A DNA stretch of 48,754 nt from Novacetimonas hansenii JCM 7643 (GCF_000964405.1 NZ_BANE01000168.1:1-48754), one strand, 5' to 3'. Shown: positions 16,024-25,340, numbered from the stretch's first letter. The notes: generated by a model not told the origin, from the sequence alone. Numbers and translations are program-made.

Positions 16024-17961
16024 ATGAAACATAGTTCATCTCGCCATCTCCATCCTCCCCGGCCCCGCATAAAGGGCCTGGCACGCACTGCCGCAATTTT
16101 CACCCTGACGATGCTGGCGGCATGCGCGGGGCCGGTTGAGGTCCGGCATGTTTCCCTTATCAAAAGCTATAACAACGCCCGCCTGACCGCGTTACAGGGG
16201 CATGGCCTTGGTCCGAATACGCAGATCGTCCTAAGGCGGCACGGGCTGGCCCCTCTGTGGGAGCGTCATCCCGATCGCGCGATCGAAACCCTGCGTGGGC
16301 TGGCGGGCAAGGGCACCGGCGATGAACTGCCAGATATGCTGTTTGCACTGGCGGAACTCAGCTACCGTCAGGGCCTGCGTCACCGGCGGGCGGCCGATTT
16401 CCTGGCGGCTGCGGTTTATGCCTACGCCTTCCTCCAACCCGGAGAGGTGGGGGGACCCAGCCCCTATGATCCACGTTTCCGGCAGGCGGCCGATTTCTAC
16501 AATCTTGGCCTGACGGCGGCATTCCCCGCCCCCGTTGCGATCATAACGCAAAACCGCCTCCTGCCGTTCGGGGATATCGAACTTGGCGCCGACCCGGCAC
16601 AACTGCACTGGCATGGCCGCCTGCTGGAGAGTTTCCTACCGACGGCCACACTTGCCGTCAGCGGCATAAGCAATGTCTATCGCACCCCTGGGCTGGGCGA
16701 GGCCCTGACCGCCCTGGGCCGCCCTGAGGATGGCACAATAGAGGCCACAGGCGACGGGGCACAGACAGGCATGCTGTTTGACGTTTCCACCCGCCTGCGG
16801 ATTCCCACCAGCATGATGTTGGAAATCCGCAATCCACGCGCGCAGGTACTGACCGGACACCTTCATGGGCGTCTGGTTGTGCATGTCATGGATGACACTC
16901 CCGGCGTTTCCATCCCGCCCGCATATAATCAGACAGCCGCCCGCGCCATCAGCCTGCATGAAACTGCATTATGGACCAAGGAATATCGCGGTTTCTTTGA
17001 TGGCACCACCTATGATGGGACGCAACCTCGACTGGTCGCGATGACGCCACACCGGCCTGGCAACATGCCCGTCGTCTTCATCCACGGCACAGCCTCCAGC
17101 CCGTATCGCTGGGCCAACATGGTCAACGATCTTCTGGAAGATCGCACCATCCGCGATCATTTTGATTTCTGGTTCTTTTCCTACGCCACCAGCAACCCCA
17201 TCCCATATTCCGCATGGCAACTGCGCCGTGCCATCACCCAGGCGGTGGACAGTCTGGGCGGCACAAAGGCCGATCCCGCACTGGGACATATCACGCTGGT
17301 GGGACACAGCCAGGGGGGGCTGCTGGCGCGTATGCTGGTTATCAACCCGGGAGACAGGCTGTGGGATGGAACGGCGGGACGTCCGCTTTCGACATTTCAC
17401 CTCAATACCCGCACGCGGCAACTGATCAAGGACACCATGTTTCCGACCCCGATGCCTGAAATACAGCGGGTCGTCTTCATCGCCACGCCACAGCATGGCA
17501 GTTATCTGGCCGGGATGTCACTGGCCCAATTGGTTGGCGGTATGGCAAGCCTGCCATGGCGGGTCAGTGAAACCGCGCGCGAAATTGTCACCGGTGCAGG
17601 CGACAGCACGCGTCTTGACAATCGTATACCACGATTGGGCAGTGTCTATGCCATGTCCCCACGCAGCGCCTTCATGCGGACGTTACCCACAATCCCGATC
17701 ATGACTGATGTGCATACGCATTCCATCATCCCGGTCTGTGGCACGGGGAACCCGCTATCCAACGCGAATGATGGCGTGGTGTCGTATGAAAGCGCCCATA
17801 TCCCAGGAGTGGAATCCGAACTGATCGTACGCCATTCAGAACATTCCACGCAATCCAATCCGTTTACCATCGCCGAAATACAACGCATCCTGCTGCTGCA
17901 ACTGGCCCAAAACCCTGCTACCGCCCCACAGGGTTCGTCCGTACAGGCCGCAAGGCAATGA
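16024..17961 (+). CDS. Lipoprotein alpha/beta hydrolase (lipase-like)
   Basis: A 645-residue predicted lipoprotein. A basic N-terminus (RPRIKGLAR) and hydrophobic stretch end in the lipobox LAAC, so Cys34 would be lipidated after signal peptidase II cleavage. Residues about 45-330 have no domain I recognise. From about 340 there is an alpha/beta hydrolase: oxyanion region PVVFIHGTASSPYRW, the nucleophile elbow GHSQGG with Ser429, and VFIATPQHGSYLAG. A GNPLSNANDGVVSYESAHIPG block and the late HSEHSTQ probably supply catalytic Asp/His. An upstream in-frame GTG at 15997 is possible but adds nothing to the signal peptide. It overlaps the next gene by 4 bases (ATGA), so the two are coupled. An ester- or acyl-cleaving role at the envelope is likely; the substrate is unknown. 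Confidence 0.82.
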   Translation: MKHSSSRHLHPPRPRIKGLARTAAIFTLTMLAACAGPVEVRHVSLIKSYNNARLTALQGHGLGPNTQIVLRRHGLAPLWERHPDRAIETLRGLAGKGTGDELPDMLFALAELSYRQGLRHRRAADFLAAAVYAYAFLQPGEVGGPSPYDPRFRQAADFYNLGLTAAFPAPVAIITQNRLLPFGDIELGADPAQLHWHGRLLESFLPTATLAVSGISNVYRTPGLGEALTALGRPEDGTIEATGDGAQTGMLFDVSTRLRIPTSMMLEIRNPRAQVLTGHLHGRLVVHVMDDTPGVSIPPAYNQTAARAISLHETALWTKEYRGFFDGTTYDGTQPRLVAMTPHRPGNMPVVFIHGTASSPYRWANMVNDLLEDRTIRDHFDFWFFSYATSNPIPYSAWQLRRAITQAVDSLGGTKADPALGHITLVGHSQGGLLARMLVINPGDRLWDGTAGRPLSTFHLNTRTRQLIKDTMFPTPMPEIQRVVFIATPQHGSYLAGMSLAQLVGGMASLPWRVSETAREIVTGAGDSTRLDNRIPRLGSVYAMSPRSAFMRTLPTIPIMTDVHTHSIIPVCGTGNPLSNANDGVVSYESAHIPGVESELIVRHSEHSTQSNPFTIAEIQRILLLQLAQNPATAPQGSSVQAARQ

Positions 17962-18968
17962 ACTGGCGCAACTCACTCAGGTGGGGCGGTCATATTACGC
18001 TGGTCCTGTATGGTGTGCTGGGGGCGGCGGCAGTCTACTACTCCACCATTCAGCCGGACGTGCTGCGGGTGGGAGGCGCCCTGGTTTTTCCCATCCTGCT
18101 GTTTGGTAGTGCATGGATACGCCTGCCGCGCCGCAGGCGTATCCTGCGCACGGCATTGGTCGGGGGTATGGGTGCATGGTATGTCACCGACCCGCCGCGC
18201 AATGATCGGTCATGGGCACGCGAATATGCCATCCCCGCCGACGCATGGCGCGACGGTAATGACGTCCATGTCCATAATGTCCGTAATTTTCGGTATCGCA
18301 CGCCAGATGACTATCTTCCCGCATGGTATGATGCGACCTATCACCTTGACGGGTTACAGAGTGTTGACCTCGTCACCTCTTACTGGGCAGGGGACTCCAT
18401 TGCACATGTTTTCCTGAGCTTCGGCTTCACAGATGGGCAACACCTTGCCATTTCCATAGAAACCCGGCGGCAGGCACGTTTTGCCTATTCCACCATTGCC
18501 GGTTTCTTTCATCATTATGAACTGTTCTATGTCACGGCGGACGAACGTGACCTGATCGGCGTGCGAACCGATATCCGGCGCGAACGTGTCTATCTTTATC
18601 GCCTGAATCTGTCGGCACAGGTACGTCAGCGCCTGTTCATAAGTTATGTCGATGCAATCCATGACCTGATCCGCCATCCACAATGGTACAATACCCTGAC
18701 AGACAACTGTACCACCGGTATTCTGGCACGGGCAGGAGCACGACTGCGCTACCGGCTGGACTGGCGCGTGATCCTTAGTGGCCATACAGCGGCCATGGCT
18801 TATGACATGAACCTGCTGGGACCGTACGATTCCACCCATCTGCCGGATTTTGCCGCCCTGCATGAAGCAAGCCATATCATCCGCCCCCCCGGTGCAACTC
18901 CGGGGCCGGATTATTCAATTGCAATCCGTGCCAGCCTGCCGCCCCCTGAAGGAACCGGCGGAAAATAA
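17958..18968 (+). CDS. DUF4105 membrane protein
   Basis: A 336-residue protein with two N-terminal membrane helices (about residues 11-30 and 36-53) followed by a periplasmic DUF4105 domain. Visible conserved elements are WYDATYHLDGLQSVDLVTSYW (about 114-134), HVFLSFGF with His150, the ISIETRR strand, and LTDNCTTGI with Asn250-Cys251. The conserved His and Cys resemble a papain-like hydrolase arrangement, as proposed for this family, but no activity is established. It is translationally coupled to the lipoprotein hydrolase, implying a joint envelope function. A palindromic hairpin lies about 95 bases after its stop. Confidence 0.8.
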   Translation: MNWRNSLRWGGHITLVLYGVLGAAAVYYSTIQPDVLRVGGALVFPILLFGSAWIRLPRRRRILRTALVGGMGAWYVTDPPRNDRSWAREYAIPADAWRDGNDVHVHNVRNFRYRTPDDYLPAWYDATYHLDGLQSVDLVTSYWAGDSIAHVFLSFGFTDGQHLAISIETRRQARFAYSTIAGFFHHYELFYVTADERDLIGVRTDIRRERVYLYRLNLSAQVRQRLFISYVDAIHDLIRHPQWYNTLTDNCTTGILARAGARLRYRLDWRVILSGHTAAMAYDMNLLGPYDSTHLPDFAALHEASHIIRPPGATPGPDYSIAIRASLPPPEGTGGK

Positions 18969-18997
18969 GCGGCCGTTTTTACGACCCTGTTGATACA

Positions 18998-19015
18998 TAA
19001 GAGACTGTTTAAAAA
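18998..19015. repeat. Short repeated motif AGAGACTGTTT, copy 1
   Basis: AGAGACTGTTTAAAA here recurs as AGAGACTGTTTGAAAA at 48649-48664, near the other end of the window, each time close to hairpin-forming DNA. It may be the edge of a small dispersed repeat or an insertion-sequence end. Two copies are too few to define the element. Confidence 0.3.
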
Positions 19016-19060
19016 CAACCTATTGGTAAGGAATGACAACCCCGTCTGGACAGCGACCTT

Positions 19061-19082
19061 CGAAGATTTTTAAAAATCTTCG
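19061..19082. terminator. 22-bp perfect palindrome between convergent genes
   Basis: The arms CGAAGATTTTT (19061-19071) and AAAAATCTTCG (19072-19082) are exactly complementary with no spacer. It sits between the DUF4105 gene (plus) and the permease gene (minus), whose 3' ends face each other. A bidirectional terminator is the most natural reading; the A/T-rich bases on either side help in both directions. Chance occurrence of a 22-bp perfect palindrome in this length is about 1 in 100. Confidence 0.6.
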
Positions 19083-19178
19083 CAAAAATTTTATCATTCC
19101 AATGGGGTGTCGGTTCCATATTTTCAGACAGGCCGCCAAAAGCATCCCATGTTTTTTGATGCCACCCGGTTCCACGGA

Positions 19179-20540
19179 CTATGGATATCCCTGTCCCACC
19201 GATGTTGTGCTGGCGCGATTACGGCGGCGTGCCACCACCTGCCACCCGTCATAAAGACAGACAAAAAACACGGCATTCAACAGGCTGGCGATGGCCGTCA
19301 TGCGTTCCGTCGGATCCAGCAGCATTGCCACAAAGACCATGCAGATCCCGCCAATACTTACATATCCCTGCCAGATACGACCCATCGTATTCCTGCGACG
19401 CATCATTACAAGGTAACTGACCGCGATCAGCAGATAGACCAGCAAGATGACGCCGCCACTGCAACTTAGCAGGAAAGAGAAGATCACGTTTGGCGACAAT
19501 ATGGAGCAGAATGCGACAACAAGACCAGCAAACGTACTGGCGATCAGGGCCGACCGCGGGGCACCCTGTGCCGAATGCCGCGCCAGCAGGGCAGGGGCAT
19601 TGCCTGAGCGTGCAAGTTCGGCAAGGATACGCGATGTTATGTAAAGGCTGGAATTCAGGCATGACAGGATCGCGCTGAATACGACAACACGCATGATCGT
19701 TGCGGCACCGGGAACACCCATGACACTCATGGCGGCGATGAAGGGAGATTTCCCCGCCGTCACCTCAGTCCATGGCACGATCGCAAGCAGCAGCATGATG
19801 GATGTCAGGTAAAATACCGTGACCCTGACACCGATACTGCGTGTCACACGGGCAACCCCCACACGTGGGTTAGCGGATTCCGCAGCCGCCACCGTCGCAA
19901 CTTCGGACCCGATCATGCTGAACATGATCGTCGGTATGACCGCAAGTATGGCCGTAATCCCGTGGGGGGCAAACCCTGCATGCCCAAGGTAATTGGCCCG
20001 CACGGAAATGCCTGGCCCAAACATATGCCCCACGAAAAGCACACCCATCACGATGAACATGATGATGCTTGCGACCTTCATCAAGGATAGCCAGAATTCA
20101 CATTCCCCGAATACATCCACCGACCGCAGGTTGACGGCCATCAGCACAAGGATAATGCCGACCGCCAACAACCAGATGGGCAATGCGATCCAGTCCTGCA
20201 TCAGCAGACCGCCTGCGATGGCCTCGCTCCCCATTGCGACCACCCAGAAAAACCAGTACATCCATCCCGCGACAAACCCGGACCTGCTGCCATATCCCTG
20301 CCGGATATATTCCACGAACGAGCCCAGGCCCGGTTGCTGCATCACCATTTCGCCCAGCATGCGCATCACAACCATAATCAGTCCGCCGCACAGAGCATAT
20401 GCCAACAGAACCGCCGGGCCGGCCACGGTAATGGCGGAACTGCTGCCCACGAACAGGCCCGCCCCGATGACACCACCAAGGGCGATCATGGCAATATGGC
20501 GATTTTTCAGCGTTCGGCCAGAAACGGCATCCTGTGTCAT
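19179..20540 (-). CDS. AAT-family amino acid permease
   Basis: A 453-residue amino acid/polyamine/organocation transporter of the AAT group (GabP, ProY, AnsP relatives) with 12 predicted membrane segments. Family marks are the start LKNRHIAMIALGGVIGAGLF, AGPAVLLAYALCGGLIMVVMRMLGEM, and EVATVAAAESANPRVGVARV in the middle. I place the start at ATG 20540 because AAGGA precedes it by a good distance; longer frames upstream lack family similarity. Uptake of a neutral amino acid or GABA is likely, and the nearby proline, hydroxyproline and GABA genes make those good candidates. Convergent with the DUF4105 gene. Confidence 0.88.
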   Translation of the reverse strand: MTQDAVSGRTLKNRHIAMIALGGVIGAGLFVGSSSAITVAGPAVLLAYALCGGLIMVVMRMLGEMVMQQPGLGSFVEYIRQGYGSRSGFVAGWMYWFFWVVAMGSEAIAGGLLMQDWIALPIWLLAVGIILVLMAVNLRSVDVFGECEFWLSLMKVASIIMFIVMGVLFVGHMFGPGISVRANYLGHAGFAPHGITAILAVIPTIMFSMIGSEVATVAAAESANPRVGVARVTRSIGVRVTVFYLTSIMLLLAIVPWTEVTAGKSPFIAAMSVMGVPGAATIMRVVVFSAILSCLNSSLYITSRILAELARSGNAPALLARHSAQGAPRSALIASTFAGLVVAFCSILSPNVIFSFLLSCSGGVILLVYLLIAVSYLVMMRRRNTMGRIWQGYVSIGGICMVFVAMLLDPTERMTAIASLLNAVFFVCLYDGWQVVARRRNRASTTSVGQGYP

Positions 20541-20892
20541 CAAATATCCTTCGTGGGCCACGGACCGTCTGTGGCCCGCCAGAACCGTCTGCTGCCCATC
20601 AGGGAAAGGGCGACATAATGTTAGTTCCTGTGTGCTGGGAACGATACCACCTTTCATGGCATATGTCCAAAATCGTAACGTAAATCTTCTTTATATTCTT
20701 ATATTTTCCATATTTTATTACATATTTTTCGCTTCAGATCCGAAAAGATATCATGCGAATTTCAGGATTTTATATTCTGAAACTGATCTCACTTTCCATC
20801 ATGTTTATTTATAAAATTCAATAAAACAACCATATTACTCTCCCACACCATGCAGGACATGCGATGGTGTGGGGTAACGATATGCTGTGTAA
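20541..20892. other. Spacer between permease and second TonB receptor
   Basis: A 352-base gap with no gene. The left half is the AT-rich leader and promoter region of the leftward permease. The right end carries the terminator-like hairpin of the leftward TonB receptor at 20842-20873. Confidence 0.5.
20842..20873 (-). terminator. Hairpin downstream of second TonB receptor
   Basis: Perfect 10-bp arms CCCACACCAT (20842-20851) and ATGGTGTGGG (20864-20873) around a 12-base loop, 19 bases after the receptor stop in the leftward direction. On the minus strand the stem is followed by AGAGTAATATGG and then a T-rich stretch, which fits a weak terminator. Confidence 0.6.
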
Positions 20893-23352
20893 TCAGAAAT
20901 CGGCCTTGATGGCGCCAAAGGCCATACGTGGCGTGCCAAGCAGCATCGACTGATCACCATAGGCAGATGCGCCATTCATCGGGTTGCCATTTTCCCCCAT
21001 CGTCGCGATATAGCGGGTATTGGTCAGGTTGGTCAGGTTGAAAGACAAGGTCAGGCCACGCAGGAAACCGCCAAGGCGCGGACCGGTATCGCTGGTCTTC
21101 TTTACATGCCATTGCAGGCCAAGATTCGACAGCCAGTAACCCGGAATCCGGTATTCTCCCTCATAATCATAATTACGCTGCCCGACATAATTTCCATCAA
21201 TATAGAAACTGAGTGAACGCCAGTCATAGGACAGCCGTGCTTTGTACATGAACCGCGGATAATTCACGACCTGCTTGCCCTTTGTGGCATGTGTGCCGTT
21301 GGAATCCGTAATGTTATCGTCATAAACGGCATGGTTGTAGCTGACGCTGTTGGTGATCGCGAGGTTACGCAGTGGCGTTATCGTCAGGGCCGCATCCACG
21401 CCATTCATGGTCACGCCGCCCACATTGGCAACACTGGAAATCGGGTTGACCGCAGGACCAGACGTAATCTGTTGCAAGCGATTGTTGAAATTCGTGCGAT
21501 AGGCATAAACCGAAGCCCCAAGCAACCGGTCATGATACCGATAACCGATGGCATAGGTCCACGCTGTCTCCGGCCGCAGGGTGCTGCGCGCATCGTTATA
21601 GGCGGTTTGTGTCACCGCAAACGGCGAGTTGGACAGCTTGAACCCTGACTCCGCATAAGTATGGACATTTTCTGAAATGTCGATGAACAGCTCATGACGT
21701 TTCAGGAATGTCCAGTCCACGCCAATATGTGGCAGGAAGGGCTTGGCAATTGTCTGGCTGACGCCACTCGTGATATTACCGATATTGCCGTAATAATCCT
21801 GATTCAGATACCCATCACCCACGCGTGTTGTATTCAACAGTGACTTGAACCCGAAATGCAGCGCAAGATTACGGATCGGACGATATGTATCCTGCACGAA
21901 GGCGGTGAAGGTATTCGTGTTATAGTTCTGGTTGAAAACCTCGGCAAACGGGTCTTTGAAATGTCCCAGTGGATTGACAAGGTTGCCCTGCACGACGCCG
22001 TTGACGACATTGGGTTCCGCATACTGGTACATCGGGGACTGATAATCATTGTTTTCATACCAGACGCCACCACCAATATGATTATGCGCGATATCATATG
22101 TGACCTGCGACAGCACGCCAAAGCGCCGGATGGAAGGCTGCTTGACCAGTTCGCTCAGGGGGGAGCCATTGGGTGAACCACTATAGGGCGTGGTCCAGGT
22201 GGTCTGCTGTGATTCCCCGTGACCATAGGCAGTGGTTGTCCAGCGCACCTTGTCCGTCAGTGCCAGGTCAGCCTTGAGATAGCCTACGATGTCGTCCTGG
22301 TTGGTCGCCCCTTCGTAATAGGATGCATCCGACGCATCACTCAGGTTGCCATATCCGGCGGGATAGCCACCGCCCTTGTTCTGTGCCGCCAATGCTGCGT
22401 CATAGGCACGGATATAACCGCTTGCCCGGCCATTATAATAATTATCGGCATTGGGGCCGAGATGATTGAGAATATCAGGCGACATGTCCTGATATTCCAG
22501 TTCATGCAGGTCGCTCCAGTCGAAATAGGCGGAAAGTGAGCTATTATTCCCGATCGGCTGAACCAGCTTGGCATTGACCTGCTGATAGAACTGCTCCCCG
22601 TACCCTTTCCATTTATCCTGATCATTGCGCATATAGGATGCATAAAAGCGGGTGCCGGTGCTGTTCAGGTCACCACTATCGACCCGTGCAAATGTATGGA
22701 ACGTATTAAAACTACCGAAGCCCTGATTGACCGTGCCGCCGAGCTTATGGCTCGGGTCAGTAGTGGTATACGCCAGGGAACCCCCAAGATTATTGGTCGC
22801 CGCCACATCTTCGGCGCCCGCTGACTGCGACACGTCAATGCCCTGTACATTTTCGGACGAAACAGCCAGAACGGGATTCAGACCGTTATAATTTCGATAT
22901 GTCATTTCACCCAGCGGCACACCATCAAGCGTCATGCCGATTTCCTGCTGCTGGAAACCATGCATGAAGATCTGCGTACTCCACGTACTGACGCCCTGCG
23001 CATCGGCGGACTGGAAATCCACACCGGGCATGGTGTTCAACGCCGCCATCGGGTTGGTACCCGGTGGCGCTGCCTCCAGCAGTTTCTTGCCAACAACCAG
23101 GTGCGCACCATGCACCGTGCGATGTGCCGAAACCGACAGGGATTCAGGTGCGGCACGTGAACGGACCGGACCGGTATCATGCGTCGTGGCCGTATGATGT
23201 GCTGCATGTACGCCCATCGGGCGCATATTGCCCCGCGATGTGGCATGTCCTGTCTGGATCGTACTGGTGGCGGCATAGACCGAATGTGAGGACACGCCCG
23301 ACAGGACCGTTGTCATCAAAAGCAGGCCTGAGAAAATTTTACGGTTGCTCAT
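20893..23352 (-). CDS. TonB-dependent outer membrane receptor
   Basis: An 819-residue receptor with a signal peptide (SNRKIFSGLLLMTTVLSGVS, cleaved near VYA), a TonB-box-like ESLSVSAH at about residues 70-77, a plug domain (about 80-210) with NTMPGVDFQS and IFMHGFQQQEIGMTLDGVPLG, and a barrel ending IKADF. A late LTNTRYIATMGENGNPM block and the final phenylalanine complete the fold. The ligand is unknown. Its place beside an amino acid permease and the hydroxyproline/proline genes makes an amino acid, peptide or a metal chelate of these possible, but iron-chelate uptake is an equal alternative. A TATCGTATAC site lies about 400 bases upstream. Confidence 0.92.
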   Translation of the reverse strand: MSNRKIFSGLLLMTTVLSGVSSHSVYAATSTIQTGHATSRGNMRPMGVHAAHHTATTHDTGPVRSRAAPESLSVSAHRTVHGAHLVVGKKLLEAAPPGTNPMAALNTMPGVDFQSADAQGVSTWSTQIFMHGFQQQEIGMTLDGVPLGEMTYRNYNGLNPVLAVSSENVQGIDVSQSAGAEDVAATNNLGGSLAYTTTDPSHKLGGTVNQGFGSFNTFHTFARVDSGDLNSTGTRFYASYMRNDQDKWKGYGEQFYQQVNAKLVQPIGNNSSLSAYFDWSDLHELEYQDMSPDILNHLGPNADNYYNGRASGYIRAYDAALAAQNKGGGYPAGYGNLSDASDASYYEGATNQDDIVGYLKADLALTDKVRWTTTAYGHGESQQTTWTTPYSGSPNGSPLSELVKQPSIRRFGVLSQVTYDIAHNHIGGGVWYENNDYQSPMYQYAEPNVVNGVVQGNLVNPLGHFKDPFAEVFNQNYNTNTFTAFVQDTYRPIRNLALHFGFKSLLNTTRVGDGYLNQDYYGNIGNITSGVSQTIAKPFLPHIGVDWTFLKRHELFIDISENVHTYAESGFKLSNSPFAVTQTAYNDARSTLRPETAWTYAIGYRYHDRLLGASVYAYRTNFNNRLQQITSGPAVNPISSVANVGGVTMNGVDAALTITPLRNLAITNSVSYNHAVYDDNITDSNGTHATKGKQVVNYPRFMYKARLSYDWRSLSFYIDGNYVGQRNYDYEGEYRIPGYWLSNLGLQWHVKKTSDTGPRLGGFLRGLTLSFNLTNLTNTRYIATMGENGNPMNGASAYGDQSMLLGTPRMAFGAIKADF

Positions 23353-23750
23353 GCGTCTGTGTTCCTACCGGGCGTATGGACAGGAGAGGGTCACAACATG
23401 CGCGGGCACATCACAGCCCATGGCGGCAACCCGGTTTAACAGTCGGTGGAACAGGTCGTTTTCATACAGCATCATTCCTAACCCCTCTGTATATATTTTA
23501 GAATACCAAGAACAAAAACATGAAACCTGCATGAATATGAAAGTATTCCCTGAATATGGCACATGACCAAAGTGTCTTTTCCGTCACAATCACCTGACAT
23601 CGCTGATGTGTGGAATATTGCAGAAATTGGTATGGCTTCCCCCTTTGAGGATTTATGCATCTCAAAGTCAGGATTTCTGTGGGAAAATTGCTTTCATTAA
23701 AAGTGTTTCGTTGTTTTTGTTTCCTAAAACCCCGCGATTGGTATCGAATA

Positions 23751-23760
23751 TATCGTATAC
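23751..23760. promoter_or_regulatory. Candidate GntR operator TATCGTATAC, upstream of TonB receptor
   Basis: The exact 10-mer TATCGTATAC also occurs in the divergent hydroxyproline promoter at 27312-27321. Its GTATAC centre is palindromic, as expected for FCD-type GntR operators. The site is 400 bases from the receptor start, which is far. A 9-base version also occurs by chance inside the lipoprotein hydrolase gene, so this is only suggestive. Confidence 0.35.
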
Positions 23761-24119
23761 CGTGCATGAAATATAATATATGATCAATACGTTTCCGCAT
23801 TATTTTGCGACAAAAAAGAGATTGATTCCCCAGATCGTTGCATATTTAACACACAATTTACGGCGGAAAGTTCTAAGAATATGTTTGTTTATTTTAAAAA
23901 TAAGCAAAGAAAATTCTCATGAATTTTAATGATTTATTCCATATATATAATAATTATACAATGAAATGAAATTATTATAATGGATCATATTCCATTCATA
24001 TGCTCTGGAATTATATCACGGTATAACTTGAATCAAAACTACAGCTTTTACTTACAATCCACTTTGCGCGCACATCTGTACAACGACAGACGTCAGCATG
24101 TCACCATCTGCCCAAAGAT

Positions 24120-24146
24120 GCAACATCATATATTATATGATGTTGC
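24120..24146. repeat. Inverted repeat with 11-bp perfect arms
   Basis: Arms GCAACATCATA (24120-24130) and TATGATGTTGC (24136-24146) pair exactly around TATTA. It lies in the AT-rich non-coding region, about 460 bases past the gntR stop in the leftward direction. There is no clear T-run on either side. It may be a regulator site, a small RNA structure or an insertion scar. Confidence 0.5.
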
Positions 24147-24430
24147 GATTTTTATATATAAAATATTCCATTCATGTCGCGAAATAGGGCATATTTAGAA
24201 TAAAATATATGCACATGCCATTATTTTCATCATATTGGATATGTCAGGCGAACTCTCCGCCCCGTTCGTGCTGTTATATCCGGCGTGCCGCAGGTTGAAA
24301 CAGCACTGAATGATTTGCGAATAATGTCCTGATAAAAAACAATGAATACCGAATCATTTTTCGAAAAAGCTAACTGTCGAGGATATCACGGGAAAGATTC
24401 CTCGAAATTTTCAGGGCGTTGCAATTATCT

Positions 24431-24459
24431 TTCCGACAGTTCCTTGGGGGCTGTCGGAA
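24431..24459. repeat. 9-bp stem-loop
   Basis: Arms TTCCGACAG (24431-24439) and CTGTCGGAA (24451-24459) pair perfectly around an 11-base loop. It is 150 bases beyond the gntR stop on the minus strand. A-runs rather than T-runs follow the stem on both strands, so a simple intrinsic terminator is unlikely. Confidence 0.4.
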
Positions 24460-24607
24460 AAAAACAGGTCCAACAACCCGCTGAAATCATGAATATTGTT
24501 GGTCGATATTGTCCTGGAAACGCTTTGAAAAATGTCAACTTCTTGAAAAAAGGCATAGATCAGAATTTTTATTATTGTATTTCAGTTGGTTATCCGAAAA
24601 TTTCTTA

Positions 24608-25285
24608 TTATTTAGAACCAGCACGCGGCAGTTCCTTACGCAGATCCTCATGTGTATCGCGGATATGGTTGCGTGACAGCTTCAACAGGGTCTTTTCATC
24701 CCTGTCGATCCAGGCCGCCAATATCTTGCCATGTTGTATGTTGGCCTGTTCCGGTCGCCCCATCGGACCAAGATGAAAACGCACATATCGGTCCGCGATG
24801 ACATTAAGGCGTTCAATCATTGTATAGGTTAACGTGCCCGCCCCAGGGCGGATCAGGGACATGTGAAAGGCGCGATTACATTCCCCCCAATCCCCGTCGC
24901 CCTGCATGCAGGCATTTCCCACCTCCGCCAGCATGGCGCGCGCATGTGCATGATCCGCAGCCGTGGCATGCCGGCTTCCTGCTACGGTAGCTGTTGGTTC
25001 AAGTTGCAGCCTCAGCGCAAAGACCTCGTCCGCTTCTTCCGCGCTCAGTGTATTGACGGTGAAACCGCGATTGACGTGTGACCTGACCAGGCCATCCTGT
25101 TCCAGGCGGGCCAGGGCCTCACGCAGCGGGATCTTGCTGATTCCCAGTTCGGCTGCAATCGTATCTTGGCGTATGGGCTCTCCCTCCGCCAATTCTCCTT
25201 GCAGGATACGTTTGCGAATCAGGTAGTAAAGCTGATCCGCAATGGTGCGTATCTGCAGCGATGCGGAATGGCGTACGATGCCCAT
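24608..25285 (-). CDS. GntR/FadR-family (FCD) regulator of hydroxyproline operon
   Basis: A 225-residue GntR regulator: winged helix-turn-helix at about residues 13-70 (GELAEGEPIRQDTIAAELGI, then SKIPLREALARLEQDGLVRS) and an all-helical FCD ligand domain with the conserved metal-binding histidine pattern (FHMSLI, H near NIQHGKIL). I choose ATG 25285, which has AAAGG upstream; a TTG at 25306 would add seven residues. It is the last gene of a leftward operon after the epimerase (55-base gap) and deaminase. Hydroxyproline operons are often governed by such a regulator (LhpR-like), so self-contained control with a hydroxyproline-derived ligand is likely. Confidence 0.87.
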   Translation of the reverse strand: MGIVRHSASLQIRTIADQLYYLIRKRILQGELAEGEPIRQDTIAAELGISKIPLREALARLEQDGLVRSHVNRGFTVNTLSAEEADEVFALRLQLEPTATVAGSRHATAADHAHARAMLAEVGNACMQGDGDWGECNRAFHMSLIRPGAGTLTYTMIERLNVIADRYVRFHLGPMGRPEQANIQHGKILAAWIDRDEKTLLKLSRNHIRDTHEDLRKELPRAGSK

Positions 25286-25340
25286 GCACAGGGGGCCTTT
25301 ATGCAAGATGTAAGGTCAGGACTGCAGCGGATGGCCGGTT

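Larger units (their letters stand above)
23353..24607. other. 1.25-kb AT-rich non-coding region
   Basis: The longest gene-free stretch of the window, much more AT-rich than its surroundings, between two leftward genes. The right part of it follows gntR; the left part must hold the TonB receptor promoter. It contains the TATCGTATAC motif at 23751-23760, an 11-bp-arm inverted repeat at 24120-24146, a 7-bp stem (TCGAGGA/TCCTCGA) at 24377-24405 and a 9-bp stem at 24431-24459. Short open frames in it match nothing and have poor codon use. A small RNA or foreign DNA remnant is possible. Confidence 0.5.

Noticed and set aside
17625-17634. ATCGTATACC inside the lipoprotein hydrolase gene
   Set aside because: It matches the proposed GntR operator but lies deep in coding sequence; it serves as a reminder that short sites of this kind arise by chance.
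23498-23800. Minus-strand 100-codon frame before the TonB receptor
   Set aside because: Codon use is unlike neighbouring genes and no motif is visible; it is more likely leader or promoter DNA.
24431-24459. Stem-loop considered as an intrinsic terminator
   Set aside because: On both strands the stem is followed by A-rich rather than T-rich sequence, so it is listed only as a repeat structure.
24342-24776. Plus-strand open frame running into the end of gntR
   Set aside because: Its second half is antisense to gntR and the first half lies in AT-rich non-coding DNA; no domain or ribosome binding site supports it.
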